In this document: in pieces, positions 52,077 to 60,636 of the stretch
Layout: each line of letters opens with the position of its first letter
Numbering within the stretch: the first letter of the stretch is position 1
Assembly (NCBI RefSeq): GCF_963675985.1
Contig: NZ_OY780958.1
Coordinates: 434,001 to 498,000, forward strand
DNA length: 64,000 bases
From: an uncultured Roseibium sp.
Lineage (GTDB): Bacteria; Pseudomonadota; Alphaproteobacteria; Rhizobiales; Stappiaceae
Direction: 5' to 3'
The notes under the pieces: model-generated
What the model saw: the letters and a program-made list of their open reading frames with translations, nothing else
The model's database searches: none
Told to the model about the DNA's origin: nothing
Made by a program: the position numbers and the translations under genes

Positions 52077-52561
52077 TTAATTGACCGGCGGACAGGTGCT
52101 GTTTTGTTCGGCGCGGGTTTTCAGTCCCTGCAGGCTTTCCATCGTGTTCGGATTGCCGGGAAGCACGAAACTCTGTTCAAGCGCCGTATGGGTGTTGTTG
52201 ATCACCGCCAGGTCCTGGACGGCGACGGTCTTGCAGGCGCCCCCTGTAAAGCGCACCCGGATCCGCGCACGACGCGTTGGCCGTTGTCGGAGGGACCGAA
52301 TTCCGCATCAAGAGCCGGGTTCTCGCCGGTCATCTGGCGTTCCATGACCACCATGTTCGGCTGGTCCTGAACGATGGGCGTTCCCTTTTCCGCGGCACTT
52401 GCCACCAGGGCGGCATGGACAGCCATCGGAGCGGCAGCGATTGTCACACTCTGCGCGCCGGCCGGAACGTCGAGCGTCGGCTGGGGTTGAGATGGGCTCT
52501 GTGTGGACGACTGGCAGGCCGAAAGAGCCATCAGGATGGCGGGGATGACCAGCTTACGCAT
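52077..52561 (-). pseudogene. Frameshifted small lipoprotein gene
   Basis: From the ATG at 52561 the frame gives a lipoprotein signal MRKLVIPAILMALSAC (lipobox LSAC) and then about 95 residues to RVV. Near 52260-52268 the meaningful frame shifts by one base: the first frame ends at 52202 with a low-quality tail, while the next frame continues sensibly as RIRVRFTGGACKTVAVQDLAVINNTHTALEQSFVLPGN, ending CPPVN at a TAA at 52077. Adding one base makes 161 codons plus stop. Either a true frameshift or a sequence error. No named family recognised. Convergent with cckA. Confidence 0.7.
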
Positions 52562-52684
52562 TACGCTGTCCTTCGTTTCCAATTAAAAGCGGCTCGCTAT
52601 AAGCTAACCACAAACATGGTTGAAATTTTGTTACACCAGCAGTTGTAACGACCGCCATTCAGGGTTGGAACCAAGGTCAGGACC

Positions 52685-53176
52685 TCAGGGAACGAAGAGC
52701 AGATCGGTCACGCCGATGTCCAGACCCGTCTGGGACAGGAGTGTCGTGATCTGTCCCCTGTGATGTGTCTGGTGATTGAAGAGGTGGGAGACCAGCAGCC
52801 AACGCGGGCGTTCGCTGGTAACCGTTCCCGCGGTATTCGTCCAGCGCAGATCGCCGGAAAGCCACTCCGGTGTTAGGGTCCGGGTCCAGACTTCGATGTC
52901 GCCGGCCATATCCAGATGGGCGTTTCTCAGCACGGAAAAATCGTCGTAAATATCGACGCCCATCGCGCCGTATTCGTAAGTCTTGCCTGTAAAGCGGCTC
53001 ATCCAGACACGGTCGGCGAACAGCAGGTGATTGAGCGTGGAATGGACCGATTTGAAGAACGCGCCACGGTCGGCCTTCCTGTCCTCATCGGACATCTGCG
53101 CACAGGTGTCGTAGAGCCTGGCCGTCATTGTAGCGTTGTAGGCAGCGAATTTCCGGTAGGGCGTCGGATCGATCAT
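52685..53176 (-). CDS. DinB-family protein
   Basis: 163 residues from the ATG at 53176, preceded by GGAAGG. The four-helix DinB/YfiT fold is suggested by HSTLNHLLFADRVW and LLVSHLFNHQTHHRGQI, which supply the three histidines of the metal site. The open frame extends upstream as Ala-rich sequence through the 3' end of the neighbouring gene and is not used. Members often act as metal-dependent thiol transferases; substrate unknown. Confidence 0.88.
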   Translation of the reverse strand: MIDPTPYRKFAAYNATMTARLYDTCAQMSDEDRKADRGAFFKSVHSTLNHLLFADRVWMSRFTGKTYEYGAMGVDIYDDFSVLRNAHLDMAGDIEVWTRTLTPEWLSGDLRWTNTAGTVTSERPRWLLVSHLFNHQTHHRGQITTLLSQTGLDIGVTDLLFVP

Positions 53177-53207
53177 GGGTCCTTCCTGGATCGGAGTTTG
53201 AAGCGTT

Positions 53208-54677
53208 TTAAAACGTGTCCCCGGTCTTGAAGCCGCCGCCGCCGAAGCTGCCGCCGGAGCTGAAACCGCCGCCGCCGAAGCCGCCCGAACCGCCGCCGGA
53301 GCCGGAACCATCCATACCCCGGCCGGAAAAGCCGCCGCCCATGGACCGGGGCAGGCCCGTGCCGTGCCGGAAACCGATCCGGCCGCCGCGCGGCTTGCGG
53401 CGCTTGTGGCTTTTCTTCGCCCGCGCCCAGTACTCGGCGCCGCTGATCGCTCCCTTGACGAGTTCGCCCAACAGAACCGTGGTCAGGGAATTGTCGGAGA
53501 AGGTGGAATCCCAGTCGTCGTAGCCGCTGCGGCGGAATTTCTGCGTGACTTCGATCATCTCTGCCCGCCGCCGGGAAATGTCGCGCTGCAATTCGCGGTC
53601 CTGGCGCATCTCCCGGGAGATCTCCTCCATGCGCTCAAGCAGGTCTTCGATCCGGCGCACGATTTTTTCGTCTTCCGGGGAGGGGGTGTCGAGCGCGTGC
53701 CGCCACAGGTCCTCCAGTTCATCGGTCCTCAGGGACGTTGAAAGTTCATCCGCCGCCTTCTTGTAATTCTCATCCTCGCCTTCGGCATATTCCTGAAGCG
53801 CCCTGGACAGGGTGTCGATGGACTGGTCCGCCGCCTGCAAGTCCTTGTCGAACTCGGCGATCCTGTCGGACAGGTGATCGATCCTGCCGGCCAGGTCCTC
53901 GCCGGCTTCGTCCGACATGGCCTTCCGGCTGAGCATGGCGAGTTTTTCCTCTTCCCGCCTGGCCGTCTCGGCGCACCGTTCGGCATGCTTTGCCATTCGT
54001 TCCGGTATGCCGGTCAGCATGGCGTAATTGGCCCTGGCGTCGTGGAAGCGGATCAGGCCGGCGACCCACCCATCCAGTGATCGGATGATGCCGCGCCGGT
54101 CATAATCCGGTGTGCCGTATCCGCGGTTCCACAAATACATGAACAGGGTATCGGCTTCGTAAGCCTTGCTCTTTTCCTGGCGGTCCTGCTCGGATGTTTC
54201 CGCCTTGGATGCGGCGGCCTCGGCCGTGCGTGCTGCCTGTTCGGCAATCTGTTTCTGTTTGAGAAACTCCGCGTCGGTTTCCAGCCGCGTATCGACGGTT
54301 TCCATCAGCTCGTCCATGCGCGAGGCTGCTTCTTCGCGTTCCTGTGCCAGAGCTTCACGGGCTTTCTGCTTTTCGGAGCGCGCGGTTTCCTTCTCGCGCA
54401 GCTGGTCGGCGAGGACCTTGTGGTCCGCGGCCCGTTTTTCCAAAAGGCGTTTCGCCTCGCGGGCGGCCTTGTCCAGCCGGCTGTCGAGCGTGTCGGCCGC
54501 CTGATTGTCCAGTCGAAAGCGGGCCAGTTCCCGGTAGGCTTCGCCTTGTCGGGTCTGCAGGTCGGTCAGGGAACGGGTCGCGCGGTCGATGCGGCTGACC
54601 AGTTCGGCCTCCTCACGTCTCAGATCGGTGAGGGCCTGCTCGATCGACCCGAGAGCCTGGCGTCCGGTCAACGGCAT
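53208..54677 (-). CDS. Coiled-coil protein with glycine-rich tail, unknown function
   Basis: 489 residues. Coiled coil from about 10-180, a short globular part at about 180-235 (YLWNRGYGTPDYDRRGIIRSLDGWVAGLIRFHDAR), more coiled coil from 240-395, then LLGELVKGAISGAEYW, a basic patch (KKSHKRRKPRGGR) and a C-terminal 60 residues of Gly/Ser/Phe repeats (GGGSGGFGGGGF). No signal peptide or clear membrane span. It follows the DUF6384 gene by 37 bp. No family recognised; the tail resembles those of TPM/YgcG-type envelope proteins in composition only. Confidence 0.75.
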   Translation of the reverse strand: MPLTGRQALGSIEQALTDLRREEAELVSRIDRATRSLTDLQTRQGEAYRELARFRLDNQAADTLDSRLDKAAREAKRLLEKRAADHKVLADQLREKETARSEKQKAREALAQEREEAASRMDELMETVDTRLETDAEFLKQKQIAEQAARTAEAAASKAETSEQDRQEKSKAYEADTLFMYLWNRGYGTPDYDRRGIIRSLDGWVAGLIRFHDARANYAMLTGIPERMAKHAERCAETARREEEKLAMLSRKAMSDEAGEDLAGRIDHLSDRIAEFDKDLQAADQSIDTLSRALQEYAEGEDENYKKAADELSTSLRTDELEDLWRHALDTPSPEDEKIVRRIEDLLERMEEISREMRQDRELQRDISRRRAEMIEVTQKFRRSGYDDWDSTFSDNSLTTVLLGELVKGAISGAEYWARAKKSHKRRKPRGGRIGFRHGTGLPRSMGGGFSGRGMDGSGSGGGSGGFGGGGFSSGGSFGGGGFKTGDTF

Positions 54678-54714
54678 GTCGCGAAGCTCCTCGTGATGTC
54701 AGCGCGCAAAGACC

Positions 54715-55644
54715 CTACCATGTCGTGATGGCTCCCGTTTCAACCGAAGCCTTCCAGTCGATCCCGAGCTTGCCGCGGACCTTTTTGCCAAGCAGACTGT
54801 CCTGGACGATCCCGTCCTTTTCCTTGTCTTTGCGCACGCGTTCGAAGGTCGATTCAGGAACACGCTGGGCCCAGATGGTGACAGCTTTTTCTTTGCCGTC
54901 TTCTTCCGACTTGACCGTGCGTTCCACCAACTTTCCGTCCGGCCCAATGGCCTCCACGACGAGATAGTAGTTCTTCGCATCGGGATTGGCGTCCGGTATT
55001 CGGGTCACGCCGGTGGGCGTTCCGGGGCGGGAGACGATGCGCACGTCATAGACGGCGGCAAGTTCAATTGCGAGGGTGCGCAGATCGACAACAGCCTTGC
55101 GCGCGGCCTCGATATTCTTGTCTTCCGCTGCCGTTCGTCCGGCGTCCAAAAGCCTTTGGGCTTTGTCGAGGGCGGATTTTTCCGGGTTCAGACCGGCAAT
55201 CCGCTGCGAAAGCGAATTCAGGGTCTCCGGAATTTCCTGTGTCAATTCGACCTGAAGGGCTGCCGCTGCCCGTTCCCGGGGAGCGACGACCATGAATTGC
55301 CAGCCAACGACCAGAATGACACAGGCCAGAACCAGGCCACCCAGCCATTTGGACCAGGTCATGCGGGTGACATAGAGACGGGCCAGCAGGCGCATGGCGC
55401 CGGCGGACGGCGGCGCATAGACGAAGCGGTCTTCCTTCAGCCCTTCCACGCCGGCCTGCAGGATATGATCGGGAACCTCGATGCCCTGGGACGCATAGAC
55501 CTCGCGCAGGCGCGCAATCATCCGCTCATCCCGGTCGTCCGCACTCAGCTCCTTGGCAACGAGCTGCTCATCGTGGCGCAGGGTGTCCACGACATCCATC
55601 GCCATCATCAGATCGTCGAGCGGTGCGTCGGCCTTTTCCGCCAT
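54715..55644 (-). CDS. DUF6384-like membrane protein
   Basis: 309 residues: cytoplasmic helices 1-95 with the pattern LDDLMMAMDVVDTLRHDEQLVAKEL, a single membrane helix at about 101-120 (WLGGLVLACVILVVGWQFMVV), then a helical and beta region to the end (VRIVSRPGTPTGVTRIPDANPDAKNYYLVVEAIG). The pattern recalls DUF6384. Middle gene of a three-gene set, 57 bp after the previous and 37 bp before the next. Biochemical role unknown. Confidence 0.75.
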   Translation of the reverse strand: MAEKADAPLDDLMMAMDVVDTLRHDEQLVAKELSADDRDERMIARLREVYASQGIEVPDHILQAGVEGLKEDRFVYAPPSAGAMRLLARLYVTRMTWSKWLGGLVLACVILVVGWQFMVVAPRERAAAALQVELTQEIPETLNSLSQRIAGLNPEKSALDKAQRLLDAGRTAAEDKNIEAARKAVVDLRTLAIELAAVYDVRIVSRPGTPTGVTRIPDANPDAKNYYLVVEAIGPDGKLVERTVKSEEDGKEKAVTIWAQRVPESTFERVRKDKEKDGIVQDSLLGKKVRGKLGIDWKASVETGAITTW

Positions 55645-55701
55645 TCAGCCATATTCTCCGTTGGGCGGTTGCCGGAACTTAGGGACCGGCAAGCCGTTCA
55701 A

Positions 55702-56913
55702 TCAGTGCTTCAGGGCGTTTCCTTCGGCGGCAAGCTTCGCAAGCCGGCGCTTTCCGTCTTCGACGGCGGTCCGGATCTCTTCGGAGTTCTTCGTCGACAT
55801 GTCACGCATCTCGTTGATGATCTCGCGCGACTGAACCTGGAAATTGATAACGGAATCAACGAGTTTCTTCACCGATGCCGCCTGTACCGTCGGGCCGTAA
55901 CCCGCCTTCAGGGCTTCCTTTTGAACCGTATCGCCGATCTCGGCAAGGGTCTCCAGGCTCTTGTTGACCCCTTCCTTCATGGCGTTCAGGGTTTCGGTGG
56001 ATTCATGCAGTCCCTTGAGGCCGGTGAAGGAAGCGTTCAGCGCCGTCAGTACCGATTCATTGGTGGAGAAGAAGCTGACCGACTGGGCATAGACCCGTTC
56101 CTTGGCGTTGGTCGTCTGCATCAGACGCGCCATGATGATTTCGGATGTGTTGTAGCCGATGGTCAGGTTGTCGGAGAGATCCTTGGCGACCTGATAGCGC
56201 TTCTCCTCATCCTGCATCTCGCGCAGCTTCTCGTCCCGGGCAAGTTCCAGCTTCGCCTTGGCGGCTGCATCGTCGCCGGTGAACGCGGCGACCGCGTTTG
56301 AGGCGGCTTCCAGGGTGGCTTTCGCGGTCTCCAGCTTTTCCGTGGCGACCTTCAGAACTTCCAGCGCATAGACCTCGGCCTGCTTCAGGGCGCCTCGGAA
56401 ATCCTGATAGGCGTTCAGGATCGTCTGTTCGCGCTCGATCTGATCCTTGGTGGCGCGGGCGACCTCCTTGTAGGTGTCGCGAATATCGTCGAAGCGGTCG
56501 GAAATCGTGCCGCGGCGCATGTCGCGCCATTTGTTGGCGAGGTTTTCGGTAAAGGAAATCCTGCCGTCGGCCAGCTGGTCGACCAGGGCCTTGGCGTCAT
56601 CCCGGATGGAATTGAAGCTTTCAGTGATTTCCTCGTAGCGCTCGCCGATGTCCATCTGCTGGACCTGGGTGCGGACCACTTCGTTGAAGTGGGAGGCCTG
56701 GCCGAGGGTGCGCGTGATGATCAGGATCTTGTCTGGCGACAGTTCCGAGATCTGTTCCAGAAGCGCATTGATCGGCGCGTCGGTTTCCGTTTCCGGCTTG
56801 ATGCCGAGGTCGCGCAGGGAAGCCAGTGCGCGGTCGAGATACTGGAGCGGCGTGATGGCCCCCGAGGTCGTTTCCATTGTGGTGCTTGAGTCCGTTGTCG
56901 GCGTGTCAACCAT
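55702..56913 (-). CDS. Coiled-coil protein with remote TelA-like layout
   Basis: 403 residues from the ATG at 56913, which has AGGAGG seven bases before it; the open frame goes on to 56994. Helical almost throughout, with long coiled coils. The stretch LSDNLTIGYNTSEIIMARLMQTTNAKERVYAQSVSFFSTNESVLTALNASF, then VNKSLETLAEIG, recalls the helical order of TelA/YaaN toxic-anion-resistance proteins, but identity to them is not established. First gene of the three-gene module. No membrane segment. Confidence 0.7.
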   Translation of the reverse strand: MVDTPTTDSSTTMETTSGAITPLQYLDRALASLRDLGIKPETETDAPINALLEQISELSPDKILIITRTLGQASHFNEVVRTQVQQMDIGERYEEITESFNSIRDDAKALVDQLADGRISFTENLANKWRDMRRGTISDRFDDIRDTYKEVARATKDQIEREQTILNAYQDFRGALKQAEVYALEVLKVATEKLETAKATLEAASNAVAAFTGDDAAAKAKLELARDEKLREMQDEEKRYQVAKDLSDNLTIGYNTSEIIMARLMQTTNAKERVYAQSVSFFSTNESVLTALNASFTGLKGLHESTETLNAMKEGVNKSLETLAEIGDTVQKEALKAGYGPTVQAASVKKLVDSVINFQVQSREIINEMRDMSTKNSEEIRTAVEDGKRRLAKLAAEGNALKH

Positions 56914-57095
56914 TTGCAAGCCTCCTTCGCTGGCTGCAAGCCATGGCCTATAATCCTGCATCAATGAAAGCGATACCATGCCGCAGCGCGTCAAATAGGG
57001 CAGGCTTGGTGCGGAGTGTCAACGACTTAACCGGCCGAATGCACCCTTCCGCGCAGGCCTGTTACCCGGTTACGACAGTCTGGCAGAGAAGGCTG

Positions 57096-58004
57096 CTAAA
57101 GAGCGGCGGCAATTTGAGCGGCAAGCCGCGCGTTATTGCGGACAAGTCCGATGTTGGTCTGCAGGCTGCGGCCGCCGGTCAGTTCCAGGATCGCGGACAG
57201 AACATAGGGCGTTACCGCCTTGCCCCGGATGTTGTCCCGGTCCGCTCGTGCGATGGCCTCGTCGATGTAAGCCGCTGTTTCCGCGCGCGGAATTTCATGT
57301 TCGGCAGGCACCGGATTTGCAATCAGGACGCCGCCGTGGTTGCCGAAGAGCTGCCTTGTGTTCAACAGACGGGCGATCTCCTCAGGAGTATCCATCCGAT
57401 AGGGGGCGGCGAGGCCGCTTTCCCGCGACCAGAAGGCGGGCAACTCGTCGGTTCGGTAGCCGATCACCGGGACGCCCCGGGTCTCCAGCACTTCCAGCGT
57501 CTTAGGTAGATCAAGCAGGGCCTTGGCACCGGCAGCGACGACGCAGACCGGTGTGCGGTTCAGTTCGTCAAGGTCTGCGGAAATATCGAAGCTTTCCTCC
57601 GCGCCCTTGTGTACGCCGCCGATGCCGCCGGTGGCAAAGACACGAATGCCTTCCGCATGGGCGGCCATCATTGTCGCGGCCACGGTGGTGGACCCCATCC
57701 GACCTTGGGACATCGCTAAGGCCAGATCCGCGCGCGAGCATTTCATGACGTCGTCGGCATTGGCCAGGCGGTCGAGATCCGTATCGTTCAGTCCGATCCG
57801 GATCCGGCCGTCCATGACGGCGATCGTGGCGGGTGTCGCGCCGGCCGAGCGGACATCGTCCTCAACCTGCCGGGCCGTCTCGATATTCGCCGGATAAGGC
57901 ATGCCATGCGTGATGATGGTGGATTCCAGGGCCACGACGGGACGCCCCTCGGCAAGAGCCATCTGGACGTCCTCGGCAAGGGTGATCATCTCGAAACGGT
58001 TCAC
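57096..58004 (-). CDS. psuG: Pseudouridine-5'-phosphate glycosidase PsuG
   Basis: 302 residues. It cleaves pseudouridine 5'-phosphate to uracil and ribose 5-phosphate. PVVALESTIITHGMPYPAN, the later FATGGIGGVHKGAEESFDISADL and CAGAKALLDLPKTLE-like VVAAGAKALLDLPKTLEVLETRGVPVIGY are family signatures. Its partner kinase is directly upstream (63 bp), so the pair forms a pseudouridine-degradation operon. Confidence 0.95.
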   Translation of the reverse strand: MNRFEMITLAEDVQMALAEGRPVVALESTIITHGMPYPANIETARQVEDDVRSAGATPATIAVMDGRIRIGLNDTDLDRLANADDVMKCSRADLALAMSQGRMGSTTVAATMMAAHAEGIRVFATGGIGGVHKGAEESFDISADLDELNRTPVCVVAAGAKALLDLPKTLEVLETRGVPVIGYRTDELPAFWSRESGLAAPYRMDTPEEIARLLNTRQLFGNHGGVLIANPVPAEHEIPRAETAAYIDEAIARADRDNIRGKAVTPYVLSAILELTGGRSLQTNIGLVRNNARLAAQIAAAL

Positions 58005-58067
58005 GGTGGACCTCTTGTTGTCCGGATGTACTGGCTGACGGGGTATGATCCATCAGGGGGCTGTTGA

Positions 58068-59018
58068 TCAAGTGGGATCGCTGTCACGTTTGCCTGAAAC
58101 GACCGACCACGACAGGTCCGCCGGAACGGCTCCGGCGGATTGAACGGTCAGGTGCGCGGCCGCCAGCCCTAAGGGAACAGCGCCGAAAAGGTCCTCTCCC
58201 CGTGCCAGGGCGGCCAATGTTCCGGCAATCAGGGCATCGCCGGCTCCGGTCACGTCGCGAACGGTTGCCGGTTTCGGCGCATATTCCCTGACAATCGCGC
58301 CTACGGAAGCCAGAGCCAGCCCGGTCCCGTCGGTGATGACGACCTCAGACACGCCCCGGTCGTGCAGGTTTGCAGCGATTTCGGCTAAAGGGGCCGATTG
58401 CGGGCAGCCCGCAAGGGCTGCGGCCTCCGCCCGGTTTGCAAACAGGAGCTGCAGCCTATTCATAATCCCGTCGAGCCGGCGGGCTTTTGCGAAAGATACC
58501 GCGTCGGCGGCGAGGCGGCTTTGCGGAGCCTGGTCGGCGACCGCATTCAATATGTCTGGCGGCAGATTGGCATCGGCGAACCAGAGGGCGGGAGCCGGCA
58601 TTTCGGTTGCCAGTAATGCCAGTGTGGCCCGCAAGATCTCTGGAGACGTTTTCCCGAGGATGGAATCGTCGACACAGGCCGCAACCAGAGCGCCGTCCGG
58701 GTCGTGGAGCGCAAGGTACTGGCCTGTAACCTCTCCCCTTCGTTCCAACAGGCGAAGAGAAAGACCTTCCCGGTCCAATTGTTCCCTGATGGATCGGCCG
58801 GGCATATCGTCGCCAACGACACCGCACAGGGTCGTGGGGACGCCGAGCCGGACGAGGGCCCGTGCAACATTCGTCGCGACGCCGCCGGGGCTCTGTATGA
58901 TATCGGAGGGGGTGGACGTGTCCGGCGTGATCGGACGACGGGCCCGGGCCAGACTGTCCCAGTGAACCGCGCCGATACACAGGACTGGGCTGACGGAACG
59001 GGAAGGGGGAACAGGCAT
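58068..59018 (-). CDS. psuK: PfkB-family kinase, probable pseudouridine kinase PsuK
   Basis: 316 residues. PfkB layout: GGVATNVARALVRLG near residue 50 and the C-terminal DVTGAGDALIAGTLAAL with catalytic Asp (GAGD). Family members phosphorylate many sugars; the neighbour psuG makes pseudouridine the likely substrate, giving pseudouridine 5'-phosphate. No other sugar gene is near. First gene of the two-gene operon, divergent from recA. Confidence 0.88.
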   Translation of the reverse strand: MPVPPSRSVSPVLCIGAVHWDSLARARRPITPDTSTPSDIIQSPGGVATNVARALVRLGVPTTLCGVVGDDMPGRSIREQLDREGLSLRLLERRGEVTGQYLALHDPDGALVAACVDDSILGKTSPEILRATLALLATEMPAPALWFADANLPPDILNAVADQAPQSRLAADAVSFAKARRLDGIMNRLQLLFANRAEAAALAGCPQSAPLAEIAANLHDRGVSEVVITDGTGLALASVGAIVREYAPKPATVRDVTGAGDALIAGTLAALARGEDLFGAVPLGLAAAHLTVQSAGAVPADLSWSVVSGKRDSDPT

Positions 59019-59143
59019 TTCATCTCCGGAGGCTGCGTGGACGGTTGCAAAGGGGGCGATCGTCGTCGCCAGACCTGACTACATCATGGGCCAACGGCAA
59101 TGTGAGCGATTCTCTATATAACGGAAATTGATTCAAAAATGAC

Positions 59144-59153
59144 GTAACGTTAC
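59144..59153. promoter_or_regulatory. 10-bp palindrome upstream of psuK
   Basis: GTAACGTTAC is a perfect palindrome in an AT-rich part of the psuK/recA gap, 126-135 bp before psuK. It might be an operator for either gene; nothing more supports it. Confidence 0.25.
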
Positions 59154-59172
59154 TTTATTTTATAAAAAGTCG

Positions 59173-59187
59173 GAACATCTGGCGAAC
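59173..59187 (+). promoter_or_regulatory. LexA (SOS) box upstream of recA
   Basis: GAACATCTGGCGAAC is an exact GAAC-N7-GAAC, the LexA operator of alphaproteobacteria. It lies 119-133 bp before the recA start. Confidence 0.8.
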
Positions 59188-59239
59188 AAACTGAAAATTC
59201 ATCATAATTTCCAGATATTTCGACGAGCTTGCATAATGA

Positions 59240-59254
59240 GAACAAAACTGGTAC
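59240..59254 (+). promoter_or_regulatory. Second, imperfect SOS box near the recA promoter
   Basis: GAACAAAACTGGTAC is GAAC-N7-GTAC, one mismatch from consensus, 52-66 bp before the start codon and just after a CATAAT (-10 like) at 59232. Confidence 0.5.
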
Positions 59255-59305
59255 AAAGGCAAAGTTTGAAACGGCGGGTCCATCGTGGAATAAGGAGCTG
59301 GAACC

Positions 59306-60391
59306 ATGTCACAAAGTTCACTTCGTCTCGTAGAAAGCAACCAGATGGATAAGACCAAAGCGCTCGATGCGGCGCTATCGCAAATTGAACGGGCCTTCGG
59401 CAAGGGGTCCATCATGCGGATGGGGCAGGGCCAGGTCGTGGAGGTCCAGTCCGTTTCTACAGGATCGCTCGGGCTTGATATCGCGCTCGGTATTGGCGGT
59501 CTGCCGCGCGGTCGTGTCGTGGAGATTTACGGCCCGGAATCGTCGGGCAAGACCACCCTTGCGCTGCATACGATTGCCGAAGCGCAGAAGGAGGGTGGTA
59601 TCTGCGCCTTCGTCGATGCGGAACACGCGCTCGATCCGATTTATGCCCGCAAGCTCGGCGTCAATATCGACGACCTTCTGATTTCCCAGCCGGATGCGGG
59701 CGAGCAGGCGCTTGAAATCGCCGATACGCTGGTTCGCTCCGGTGCTATCGATGTGCTGGTGGTCGACTCCGTTGCCGCCCTGACGCCGAAGGCGGAGCTT
59801 GAAGGCGAGATGGGCGACAGCCTGCCGGGTATGCAGGCGCGGCTGATGAGCCAGGCCCTGCGCAAGCTGACCGCGTCGATCTCCAAATCGAAGTGCATGG
59901 TGATCTTCATCAACCAGATCCGCATGAAGATCGGTGTGATGTTCGGGTCGCCGGAAACGACCACGGGCGGCAATGCGCTGAAGTTCTATGCCTCGGTCCG
60001 TCTCGATATCCGCCGGATCGGGTCCATCAAGGATCGGGACGAGGTTGTCGGCAACCAGACCCGCGTCAAGGTGGTCAAGAACAAGCTGGCGCCTCCCTTC
60101 CGTCAGGTGGAATTCGACATCATCTACGGCGAGGGCGTGTCCAAGATGGGCGAGCTGATCGATCTTGGCGTCAAAGGCGGCATCGTCGAGAAATCCGGCG
60201 CCTGGTTCTCCTACAACAGCCAGCGGCTCGGACAGGGCCGGGAGAATTCCAAGCAGTTTCTGCGTGATAATCCGGAAGTGGCAGCGGAAATCGAACTGGC
60301 AATCCGCCAGAACGCCGGTCTGATTGCAGAAGCGATCATCGATCCGAACGGTGCCGAGGAAGGTGACGACGCCGGTCAGGGTCAGGAATAA
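59306..60391 (+). CDS. recA: Recombinase RecA
   Basis: 361 residues. Walker A GPESSGKTT (76-84), Walker B LLVVDS-type VLVVDSVAALTPKAE, loop 2 GNALKFYASVRLDIRR. The acidic C-terminal tail (GAEEGDDAGQGQE) is normal. SD AAGGAG before the ATG. Drives homologous recombination and LexA autocleavage; one exact and one imperfect LexA box are upstream. Confidence 0.98.
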   Translation: MSQSSLRLVESNQMDKTKALDAALSQIERAFGKGSIMRMGQGQVVEVQSVSTGSLGLDIALGIGGLPRGRVVEIYGPESSGKTTLALHTIAEAQKEGGICAFVDAEHALDPIYARKLGVNIDDLLISQPDAGEQALEIADTLVRSGAIDVLVVDSVAALTPKAELEGEMGDSLPGMQARLMSQALRKLTASISKSKCMVIFINQIRMKIGVMFGSPETTTGGNALKFYASVRLDIRRIGSIKDRDEVVGNQTRVKVVKNKLAPPFRQVEFDIIYGEGVSKMGELIDLGVKGGIVEKSGAWFSYNSQRLGQGRENSKQFLRDNPEVAAEIELAIRQNAGLIAEAIIDPNGAEEGDDAGQGQE

Positions 60392-60428
60392 GCCGCGCTC
60401 GCGACCGACGCCAGTTTATCGAAGACTT

Positions 60429-60460
60429 AAAACCTCCGGAGATCCTCTTCGGAGGTTTTT
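60429..60460 (+). terminator. Terminator of recA
   Basis: AAAACCTCCG, 11-nt loop, CGGAGGTTTTT, 38 bp after the stop codon. Confidence 0.9.
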
Positions 60461-60636
60461 CCGTTTGTCATGAGAATTTCATTGCGAATGGCCTTTCATT
60501 AGCTGGCTTTTCTGGACAGTCGCAAAGCCGAAAGCTAAAAGGCTGCTTCGACCCGGCGATCAAGGATCAAGCCGGGGTTAAGAACATCCAGGGGCCGCTC
60601 CGCCAGAACCGAGCTACGATCGAGGCAAGACACCGA

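Noticed and set aside
52685..53311. Extended DinB N-terminus rich in alanine
   Set aside because: The extra 45 codons are antisense-like reading of the Gly-rich tail region of the neighbouring gene; the ATG at 53176 has a clear SD.
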